A stretch of 14,982 bases of DNA from Mucidula mucida. Its lineage: Eukaryota > Basidiomycota > Agaricomycetes > Agaricales > Physalacriaceae. The stretch spans positions 1 to 14,982 of the forward strand of contig JADNYV010000822.1 of NCBI GenBank assembly GCA_015501055.1, read 5' to 3'. The translations under genes and the position numbers were made by a program. The notes under the pieces are model-generated. The model had not been told where the DNA came from, ran no database searches, and was given only the letters and a program-made list of their open reading frames with translations. Positions 6,860-14,982 of this stretch are shown here, piece by piece; position 1 is the stretch's first letter, and every line of letters starts with the position of its first letter.

Positions 6860-9800
6860 TCAGGTTTCCTCTTCAGAAGAGGAATTGTCATCGTAGAGCA
6901 TAACATATTCGAGCGCATTGGATCTTGGCGCACCTCCCTGGGCCGGCGACGACGAGGCTGGGGGAGGAGCGTTCACGCGTCCATCTTCCCAATCCTCTGA
7001 CGACGGAGCACTGACCAACGACGCCCCAGAGAATGAATCTTCGGACCCGTCAAGGGAAATGACATCGGAGCTAGTCGACCTGGAAGCAGCAGTGACGGCG
7101 ACGGTAGTCGACAAGGACAGGTTCTGCATTTGGGTCGTCATGTTAGGCATGTCTGGCGCGGCAGGCATGACAATAACGGAAGACGACGACATCGAAGACG
7201 GCGCGTTGGATTCAGCACTTCCAACGTTATGGTGTTCAGCGACAGTAATACTTACAATGTCGTTAGACAACTTTCAACCCAGGAGAAGGGATGAACTCAC
7301 TCAATCCAAATGCTTGCGCCGAACAAGTGGCAAATCGAGTTCTTCAAACGCCAGTATCCGACATAGCGTCCGGGAGCATCGGGCGCCTAGACCGAGGTGA
7401 GTACTGGAACCTTGGAAACACAATGTTAATAGACTAACCTTCAATTCGCCCGTGTACAAGTCAAGCTCTTCTCCGTGCTTGAGGAACCCAATGGGGATAG
7501 CATCAGATCCTTTGTCCTGACTGAACGATTCACCAGCAACGAAGACGAGCTCAGTGGATTCGTCCCAATCCCTTCCCGAATTCTTCACTCGCCAAGACTT
7601 CACGAACTCAGCACCAGGAGGAAACACCTGACCGTCAGCAACAGTTATGTCCTCGAGAAAGTCCGCATTGAAAGGAACTTCCTCAATCTCAGCCCTCCAA
7701 GAATTCACGATATCTTGTCCTTGCACCTCAGACGGAGTGGCAGTTTCAGCCTTGTGGGCCGACACGCCGACGGGAGTCTCTAAGGCTCGAGTGAACTCGC
7801 TAGATTGATTGTCTCTGGAAACGTCGGACACCGAGAACCGGCTTCGGGGAGGAAATTCGTTAAGAAGTTCAGCCAAGGTATGAGTGTGGTACGAAGTGGT
7901 CGACGAGTTGGTGCTCTGCGTGTATTGCCTGGCAAGCTCAAACTCGGGAAGAGGCAACTGCGTGTTTTCGCTGATAGGCGTCAGAAATGTTTCCTCTTGC
8001 CCAATCGGGCTTGGCGGATGGAAGGGAGGCATCATCAAGCTAGCAAGATCAGATATATGTTTGGTAAAGTCAAGGCGAGGAGGGCTTGGACCCGATTCAA
8101 TAGATGTCGTAGACTTCGTGGGGGTACGCAATTTCGGACAGGGCGAAGACCGTCTGAATGGCAAAAACTTTGGCGCTGCAGGAAGAACAAGGTCACACCT
8201 GGGTTCAAATTCGTCTGCAGAGAGCCTCCTTTGGAATTGACGAGGCCAGGACGAGTTGGGTACTACAGGGGGATACTGGACTATGGCTCGTTCCACTAAG
8301 TCATCAGTAGTAGGCGGTGCTGGAGACGCGGTGAAAGTGGGTGAGGCAGTAGCACTACGTTCCGCCCAATCCTGTCGGAAGCCGAGGTCTGGAACGGGGA
8401 CAGGCTTAACCATTTGTGCGGGTGGAGCGGGCGGCACAGGCGGTAGGTACGGATTCTCCAAGTAAACGGGTCTGTACAACGGCTCCGCTGTGGGTGGTGG
8501 AGGCGGCCTACGGATCACCGGAGGGGCAGGAGAAGGCGATCTTACGACATCAACTTTAGGAGGAGGGGAGGGGGACCTATTGACGAAGCTCTGGTTGCTC
8601 ATGTAGCTCGGGTTGTATGTGGGCCTGGATGAAATGTTGTAGATATGAGGGTTCGGACCTGGAGTCCAGACAGAACCCGCGGTATTGAGATATGAAAGAT
8701 TGGGAATACCCGACTTGGGAGGAAGAGGTGGAGGTGAAGGAGAGATCATAGGTGGCGGCGGCATAGGAATTGCCGGCGGCGTTGGAGTCCTTAAACCAAA
8801 CGGAAATTGGCCGGGAATTCTCTGCTGTTCCGGACGGTTTGACGAGTAAAACCATGGCAGAGGCGGAGGTGACCTCGACCTCGACCTCGAACGTGATTTG
8901 TAAGAAAGCGGGGTGCTCAGGCGTGTAGGTGGGCGACCTCGATCCTCTACATCAATCAATGTAGTAGTCCCGACTCGATAAACTGTCGGTATCACCGTTT
9001 CCGGCGACTTCATCTTCAAGAGGGGATGGTTGTCGGGGTGAACCGAGATCGGGTGAGCCTCACAGCGCTCGCACAGATCAAAGTCCGGACAGGTAGGGTG
9101 CATGCACTACATCCCGGGTTAAGACAATGACGACAATCAGTAGAGGATATTATATACCTTGTACCGAACACCAACAATGGTGTTTTCGCAGATGTTGCAA
9201 GACGCATGATGGACAGGACGAGCCTGATGTGTCGACTGCTAAACAGCTTTATCAGCATACAGGCAAATCGCGCTCAAGGAATTGACCTACGACGAGATCA
9301 GAAGGCGCCGCGATTCTAACAAAGGAGTGACGGGGGTGCTGTTCAGATACAATCCTAGAAACAACATGAGCTGCATAATTTCACTACAAATAGACACTTA
9401 CGCGAGGCAAGAGCCGCAAGTATCAAAGTCTGGGCAATCCACGCATTTCTGAGGAAAAAGTTATAGCACGAGTATGGCGGATGTAGTATTAAAACGCACA
9501 TAGCGGTCTCCACGAATCCGAGAGTCGCAGAGATCACAGGTTGCATTGTGAATGGCAGGACTAGTGTTCCCTGATGGCGGAGCAGGTGCCGGCGCCGGCC
9601 TAGGCGCCTGGTTGAAGTTGGCGGCATCGCGTTCACCAACAACGTGGACGACAACTCGTCCAGGCTCATTGATGTCAAAGAACTCGTGGAAAGGATCATG
9701 CCGCTCAGCAGCGCCCCCACCAATGCACTTTGAACACAAATCATAATCTGACAGAAAGGTAAGCAAAACTCGACAAGACTTGAATATGGCGCATACTGGG

Positions 9801-11121
9801 GCAGTCCAAACACTTGTGGCGAACACCTTCAATCGTAGCGTCGCAGGAATCGCAGGTAACACCGGTATGGATAACCTTGAGAGGTGCTTGAGCTTCCTCG
9901 TTGACTCGCGGCGCAGCCTCGTTGAACAGAGGAGTACTGGGGAATGCCCAACCATTCATCCTAGGAATGACTGGCGGCTGGTACATCGACGGCAGTGGCG
10001 GTGGAGCAGGAATAAACGGCGTGATGGGGGTCTGCATAACGTTGGAGAAGGTGGATGGAGGAAAAGCCATGCCCACGTTGTCAACGGGGCAGCGAAGGCA
10101 CCTTTGCTCGCACCAGCTGTGAGGGAACGTCGTCACACCGCAGTACAACGGCGCGGACCACCTGCACGATCGACACTAATAAAGCAATGTGGGTAAGTCA
10201 TAAGCAAAAGATGATTATATATAGGACTACGAACCATCACTGTGTGACAACCCAAACACGAATACCAGGGCCCATTGAATACTTGACCGCACCGTGCGCA
10301 GTCATGCAACGCGCACGACGAGGCCAATGGCCCATTCGGAAGCGGCGCGGCTTCAGAGGGACCAAGACTCTGGATGATCCGATCGAGGTCCTCCTTGAAG
10401 TCATCAATAACATTGCGCACGTCTTCTTTTGCCCCGGTCACGGCGCAGCAAGGAGTGCGCTGTGGTGTTTGAGGCATGCGCTGCGGCTGCTGGTAGAACA
10501 GATTGAATGGACTCCTCGGTTGCTGCGGTGGCGGTGGCGGTGGAGGTGACGGAGCATACCACGGAGACGAAACGCCAGTCGTAGCGGTGGGTGGGGAGAA
10601 GAAGATGGGCGGAGGCGGCACTGCTGCCATTGAGAAGCCCTGTGGCGTGTATTGGTTTGACGGCGGCAAAGCAATGTTATCTACGGGACCGAGGGCGGGC
10701 GGCGAGGCACCCCAAGGCGACACCTGAGGCCACGCTGTAGACGGCGCAGGTAGGGCAGAGAAAGCAGCCTTGTGCGGAGTCTCGTCAAAGACGGTAAACT
10801 TGAGCATGGGATTCGGCCAGGGACCAGTCAGACTTGGATTAGAGACAGCCCGCCTGTACTCGTCGACATTATGGGCCTCTTTGGCAATGAGAATGCGGGC
10901 CTCTGATGAGTCTGGCGAGAACAAGAGCTTTGAAAGGTAGTAGCTGTGGCCAAGATGAGGGAAAACACGATATAGCTGTGAAACGTGAGATAAGGGTCAG
11001 TTCTGCGTCAGAGCGAGCAACTTGCCTGGTTGTACAATTCAACAAACGAAGGAAACGAGCTCGACTCTGGAAACGAAAACTTGCGTGTCTCGCCACGATA
11101 TGTGGCCTTGACGGTGAACAT
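6860..11121 (-). CDS. NBR1: NBR1-type selective autophagy receptor (PB1, four ZZ-like fingers, FW domain, C-terminal AIM)
   Basis: Ten exons, 5' to 3': 11121-11026, 10975-10241, 10175-9797, 9747-9500, 9448-9402, 9354-9291, 9238-9158, 9106-7439, 7386-7301 and 7250-6860; 1264 residues. Residues about 2-100 form a PB1-like domain (FTVKATYRGETRKF ... NVDEYRRAV). After a proline-rich stretch come four ZZ zinc fingers: an atypical one from about 251, then CDSC...KCLDCPNYDLCSKC (about 385-425), CDLC...KCVDCPDFDTCGSC (472-515) and CNIC...KCMHPTCPDFDLCERC (about 537-585). A proline/serine-rich linker runs to about 1015. The FW (Ig-like NBR1) domain covers about 1017-1140, with WRVKNSGRDWDESTELVFV and a continuation in exon 9 (GYWRLKN). 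The C-terminus is acidic and carries YVML (1250-1253). NBR1 proteins bring cargo to Atg8 on autophagosomes; in fungi the FW and ZZ domains bind vacuolar hydrolases. No UBA domain is visible. The first intron is GC-AG. Confidence 0.9.
6871..6911 (-). other. C-terminal Atg8-interacting motif (AIM/LIR) of the NBR1-like protein
   Basis: The last residues read LEYVMLYDDNSSSEEET. YVML fits the [WFY]-x-x-[LIV] core, with an acidic residue just before it and an acidic, serine-rich tail after it. That arrangement is typical of AIM/LIR motifs. Terminal placement recalls the C-terminal AIM of yeast Atg19. Confidence 0.65.
10976..11025 (-). other. GC-AG intron in the NBR1-like gene
   Basis: On the minus strand the exon ends ACCAG and the intron begins GCAAGT, ending TTTCACAG. 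The GT four bases further in would break the PB1 frame. The GC join gives ELYNQLYRVFP. Confidence 0.8.
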
Positions 11122-11668
11122 GGTTACTCTATGCTGTTACTGTAGAAGGTAGCCAGGTTCAAAGGGGCTCGGTGCCGAGAGCAATGCTTTATATTGTAGC
11201 ACGGCATAGCACGTGTCTGGCTCCGCCTTTGTCCTTTTTGGGTCTACACCGCCCATTTGAATACGAGAAGGGCGATTAATGTCATTACGCTTCTGCGCTA
11301 CAGCATACAACAGTAATGAATACAGTCAGTTGTGTGCGCACTGGCGTACGTAGAAGTGCTGATGTCTCCACGGCCGGCATCTGTGAAAGACCCAGACAGT
11401 CATCAGAGTCACCACACTGCCGAAAGGGGAGTCGTGTTAGCCGCCACAGTTACCGCGCTCAGCAGCAGAAATGGGGTGAAAAGTGACGAGTCGTCAATCA
11501 CACACGACTCATAGAGCTTAAAGATGCGGGGATGTGGCGCGGAATCTCTGTATCTGAACACGGGATTACGAGACAGGGACAAGCGTACTAGTACAGCGTT
11601 GACAAGTCAGTTACCCAGCAACGATCCATATCAGACGGTGAAGCGTGAATTAGAACAGAGGAGGAACG
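11122..11668. other. Upstream region of the NBR1-like gene
   Basis: 547 bases that should hold the NBR1 promoter and leader on the minus strand. Only short ORFs without motifs are present. No clear TATA box, tRNA or repeat seen. Confidence 0.45.
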
Positions 11669-11794
11669 ATGGCCGAAGAAGGAAATCAGTTGGTGGATGC
11701 GGGACTTCAGCCAGTGGTGGCCACTTCACCACCGGGGATGGTGTACTCTGGGAAGATCGAGTGGGCGCCAGTTTATTATTATAAAGACCGTTAG
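11669..11794 (+). CDS. Possible short ORF or first exon, unknown function
   Basis: An ATG preceded by an in-frame TAG 15 bases upstream opens 41 codons starting MAEEGNQLVDAGLQPVVATS and ending VYYYKDR. The amino-acid make-up looks protein-like (acidic start, proline turns, aromatic end). A further open stretch follows at about 11851-11981 (RFRVNPVIQIGDMDPDED ...). A possible intron with donor GTTTAT and acceptor GCATAG would join the two in frame while dropping the aromatic end. No family recognised; could be chance. Confidence 0.25.
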   Translation: MAEEGNQLVDAGLQPVVATSPPGMVYSGKIEWAPVYYYKDR

Positions 11795-11878
11795 ACACCT
11801 ATCTCCGACGCATAACATTGCTTGATAGGATCAGGCATAGCATGAGGCGCTGTCCAGATTCCGTGTCAATCCCGTTAT

Positions 11879-12770
11879 TCAGATTGGGGATATGGACCCA
11901 GACGAGGATACGCGGACCTGCTCAACGGTCACAGCGCAGAGTTCGGCAGAACGGTCAACTACAAGGGGATGGGGAGTGTAAAGCCCGAGAAGGGAATGTA
12001 GTTTTCTTAGAGCGGCGCGATAACTTGCAATTGCTCCATGGGAAAAGGTGAAAAGACTGGAATCGCAAGGATCCATTGGCCGTGTAATTGTGTACCTGTG
12101 TAAGAGCCATATGCTGTTGAGAGACACGCACAGTTCCGCCGACACAGAGTTTAATTCCCGGTGACAGAAAGGTTGAGTGATGGTGGCTTCCGAGCACAAA
12201 GGGAAGACGGGCAGAGCAGAGGACAACAACAAGCAGATAAATCTACACGCAGTGTTTAGGTCGTTCATCCGCAGGAAGAGAGGCTTGATAGGTTTCTTGG
12301 ACCGTGTTCAAGTATGATTGTTAGAGCTGAAACCACAGTGGCACGGTATAGGGGATTGTAAATGAGAAGGCATTCAACCAGGGCTTTGGCTACGGAGGAA
12401 TTGCTATCAGCCAATGCCACAAACACGGTGATATCTGCAAGTAGACCTTTTAGCAAATGATCCCAAGGACTTCGGTCGAAGTTGATAATATTGATAATTC
12501 TTTCCTTGTTACGCCTTTCAGCCTCGAGATAGCATTGAGCGCACAAGCAGGATGGCACTTTGAAGAAATGAAATCTTCAAGAAACTTGAGGCAGAGATAC
12601 GATCGGTCCGCGGATCCGAGGACTGTTCCCTCTTTCACTCTGACCATTACCATTAACCCGCAAGGCGCGCCCCAGATCCATCTTACGACCATCACGACCT
12701 CATAATCGCCAATAGACCGTCATCTAGGACTGGTGAGGGAACTGTTGGCTGTCTCCAGCATGATTTCATT
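11879..12770 (-). other. Open but unassigned minus-strand stretches, possible decayed gene
   Basis: Two long minus-strand reading frames abut: 12558-12265 (97 codons, including DRSPWDHLLKGLLADITVFV) and 12268-11879 (129 codons from an ATG). The stop of the first overlaps the ATG of the second as ATGA. Upstream, a third frame (12695-12450) reads CLKFLEDFISSKCHPACALN. The plus strand also has an 82-codon ORF at 12457-12705. No splice arrangement gave one continuous protein with known motifs. A decayed gene, an unplaced-intron gene and chance are all possible. Confidence 0.2.
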
Positions 12771-12791
12771 GACGACGGGGTGTAGCTACAA

Positions 12792-13654
12792 ATGAAGGAA
12801 TTTGAGCTGTTGACGGCTACACGCTACGATTTGGCTCTGCTCCATCTTTCCTGGAATAAAGACTCGTTTGATGCCTACAAACGGTCGCCCTTCCTCGTCC
12901 TCCCTTACCACTACGAGCGCCTCAGAAAGGCCGCCGAGGATCATCGCTGGACAGAGGCGCTCGCCGCTTTTCCCTCCTACGAATCCTTCAAATCCGCTGC
13001 CCTCGACGCTGTAGCCAACTCTCCCGAGCCCTCTGCAGACGCGTACAAGGTTGGCCAGCCTCCCGATTGCATTCTGCACTGATTCTCAGATTGTGAATAT
13101 ATCACTTGCAGGTTCGATTCACCCTCGGCCAGTCGGGGACCCTCCGCGTCTCCGCCTCGCCCACCCCGCCGCTGCTTAGTGCCACCAAAGACCCAACAGC
13201 TGCCACGTTCTTTAATCCAGACACGGATACCGGCAAGCAGTACGGCACCATCTTTGATGTCCGCATAGACACACAGCCTACTCCTCCCTCCATATTTACA
13301 TACACAAAGACCACCCATCGTAAACACTACGACGATGCACGCGCCCGTGCAGGTCTGCCAGCCCTACCCTCTCCCGATCTCACATCTGAAGTCATCATCT
13401 TTAATAACGACCGCTACTTGACAGAAGGCTCTATATCAAACATAGCCTTCTACAAGTCGGGCTACTGGTATACACCACACGAGAGAACGGGCTGTCTGCC
13501 TGGTGTCCTTCGCCGATGGCTTGTAGAGCAAGGGCGGATCAAGGAGACCAAGCCCGGACATGATTACACTCCCGAAAACCTTGCCGCTGGAAGTTGGGTT
13601 TTAATAATAAACAGCGTTCTAGGTTGTCGGGTGGGCAAGATACAAAAGGGTTGA
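12792..13654 (+). CDS. ABZ2: Aminodeoxychorismate lyase-like class IV PLP enzyme (ABZ2-like)
   Basis: Two exons, 12792-13049 and 13112-13654, join in phase 0 to give 266 residues. The N-terminal part (FELLTATRYDLALLHLSWN, then LPYHYERLRKAAEDHRW) is that of fungal ABZ2-like proteins. In the second exon, FNPDTD and PTPPSIFTYTKTTHRKHYDDARA lead to the probable PLP lysine, K152 of TKTTHR. YLTEGSISNIAFYKSG (188-203) is the class IV aminotransferase T-E-x-S-x-x-N motif, followed by TGCLPGVLRRWLVEQGRI. The enzyme would cleave 4-amino-4-deoxychorismate to p-aminobenzoate and pyruvate for folate synthesis. A related class IV PLP activity cannot be ruled out by motif alone. The intron is 62 nt with a weak GTTGGC donor. 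The gene converges on UTP13, 133 bases away. Confidence 0.88.
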
Positions 13655-13787
13655 AACGCTTGGTACTCTAGATGCTTGGTCTTGGAACAGTTGTATTCTT
13701 GGTGGAGGCAGGAACGATATTAACAGATATATTTACTTGTTACCTTAAATATATAAAGTACTTTTCAGTGACTCGGACGAGTAATAG
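13655..13787. other. Convergent intergenic region, ADC lyase / UTP13
   Basis: 133 bases between two stop codons. It is AT-rich (13726-13765), as expected for opposing 3' ends. The two 3' UTRs probably overlap. Confidence 0.5.
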
Positions 13788-14982
13788 CTATAGACCATCG
13801 ATATCCATTTCTTCATCGCCCCCATCGAACATGCCATCGTCCATCTCGCTCAGAACGTAATCGATCATGTAGCTTTCCTGCACAAGCTTGTCCATGCGCG
13901 ACAGATGCCGCTCCGTATAGGGGAGCAAGGCATCGATGAGTTTCTTTAATGCAGTGCTTGCCTTTGCCGTATCGACACCGTCGTCTCCGATCTGCACATG
14001 GAACGCCTTACTGACATCTTCCGCTGTACGCATCTTGACGACCGTGTACAACACCTGTTGAGCAACCGTGCTTGTCTTCGCGTTGGCATTCCAGTCCCTG
14101 ACGTACCGCAGAAGCTTTGCGAGATCAGGGCCATAGAGTGTTCTGATCACTTCGTCGACTGAAGCGTTACCTGAGATTGACGCAGGATCGAGAGACGCGT
14201 GTAAATCACGGAATAATGACAAAAGGCGGCCAGGTTGCTCCATAGCCAATGCTAGAGAGATGGCTCGTCGGTAGTCTCGTAGAGACAAGTAGTTTTGGAA
14301 ATCTTGCTCTCTAGACGTGGCATTTAATCGAGACGTTCGATAGAACAAACCAGAATGACTCTTACTTTGAGACTAGATCCGCACGTTGAGTTTCCTTCTC
14401 GGTCTGCTCTTCGATCGTGTTATCTTGCCAGAACGTTATCACCGAGTCTGCAGCTCCGGAAACGATTGTCGAGTCGTCCGCACTGACTGCCAATGCCCAC
14501 ACCTATATAATGCTATAAGCCACCGACGCGAACCCCAAGTAATAGAGTTTACCTTGTCCTCATGGTTATCCATCGTGACCATGCACTCTTCGTCTTTCAC
14601 GTTCCAGACCTTGACAAGTCCATCTGAGCCTGCGCTCACAAGCTGCATCCCGAAATTAATGAAATCGACCCGCAGAACCGAATTGGTGTGGCCCTCGAAC
14701 GTCTTCACGCACGAAAAGTCCTCCAAATTCCACAACTTCACGGTCTTGTCCCCGCTGCCCGTAGCCAACACCCTCTCCGCACGTCCAAACTTGACGCTCC
14801 ATACGCCACGTTTGTGCCCCTTGCACGTCCCAATATGTTTGAGAGACCCAGAAACGCCGCGTGCTCCATTGACATACTCAATCTCGAATATCTTCGCCGT
14901 TCTATCTTGCGACCCGGAGACGAGATATCTATCATTCGGAGCGACATCCAAGGAGTTGTGTCCTTGTCGTGCGCCTTGAGCG
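13788..14982 (-). CDS. UTP13: UTP13/TBL3, WD40 subunit of the U3 snoRNP small-subunit processome, 5'-truncated
   Basis: Exons, 5' to 3': from the right edge to 14553, 14502-14366 and 14310-13788 (TAG). Introns are 50 and 55 nt, both GT-AG. Four WD40 repeats are visible: VAPNDRYLVSGSQDRTAKIF, GHKRGVWSVKFG...TGSGDKTVKLWN, GHTNSVLRVDF...SAGSDGLVKVWN, and NHEDKVWALAVS...ITFWQD. They are followed by the Utp13 C-terminal helical domain (DFQNYLSLRDYRRAISLAL ... ALLPYTERHLSRMDKL) and an acidic tail (GDEEMDIDGL). The order and motifs match human TBL3 closely. The protein acts in the nucleolus in the UTP-B complex during 18S rRNA processing. The frame breaks at 14958-14959: LKAHDKD, expected just upstream, is present but one base out of frame. 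Confidence 0.92.

Noticed and set aside
6918..7400. Plus-strand ORF of 160 codons
   Set aside because: Antisense to the last NBR1 exons; no motifs, and the minus strand has continuous domain-bearing frame.
7805..8465. Several plus-strand ORFs of 69-164 codons
   Set aside because: They lie opposite the proline-rich NBR1 exon, whose repetitive codons leave antisense frames open by composition.
12977..13327. Minus-strand ORF across the ADC lyase intron
   Set aside because: Shadow of the plus-strand gene, which carries the class IV motifs.
14386..14979. Plus-strand ORF of 197 codons
   Set aside because: Antisense to WD40 repeats of UTP13; no recognisable domain, and the minus strand matches the family throughout.
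1..14982. A biosynthetic cluster, defence island or CRISPR-like system
   Set aside because: Recognised genes are unrelated housekeeping functions in mixed orientation, and there are no regularly spaced repeats.

Overview
The window looks like nuclear DNA of a filamentous basidiomycete, probably an Agaricomycete. Genes lie on both strands, carry many 44-65 nt introns with short fungal splice signals, and encode typical fungal housekeeping proteins. A tRNA-Lys gene with its own 22-nt intron fits this. Exon joins below were worked out by eye from GT/GC...AG signals and checked by requiring one continuous frame.

Layout, left to right. 1-655 (+): the 5'-truncated end of a kinetochore NNF1/PMF1-type gene. 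866-1650 (+): coding-like pieces broken by stops and frame changes, possibly a decayed gene. 1764-3461 (-): a compact F-BAR plus SH3 protein of the Cdc15/Imp2/Hof1 type, in five exons, with a possible extra 5' exon up to 3550. 3551-5838: a gene-poor stretch holding tRNA-Lys(UUU) and, right behind it, a 318-bp MITE-like element with terminal inverted repeats and an 11-bp target duplication. It also holds an unresolved possible small gene at 5105-5711. 5840-6631 (+): a DUF985 cupin gene. 6860-11121 (-): the largest gene, a ten-exon NBR1-type selective-autophagy receptor of 1264 residues with PB1, four ZZ-like zinc fingers, a long proline-rich linker, the four-tryptophan (FW) domain and a C-terminal Atg8-binding-type motif. 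11122-12791: poorly resolved intergenic DNA with small ORFs on both strands. 12792-13654 (+): an ABZ2-like aminodeoxychorismate lyase (class IV PLP enzyme). 13788-14982 (-): the 3' part of UTP13/TBL3, a WD40 protein of the small-subunit processome, cut by the right edge.

The genes do not form a pathway: chromosome segregation, septation, autophagy, folate synthesis and rRNA processing sit side by side, as is usual in fungal chromosomes. Cupin/NBR1 and ADC lyase/UTP13 are convergent pairs. I see no biosynthetic cluster, CRISPR array or phage-like module. The most interesting items are the NBR1-like receptor with its repeated ZZ fingers and terminal AIM, repeated use of GC-AG introns, the palindrome-rich MITE beside the tRNA gene, and a one-base frame break in UTP13.
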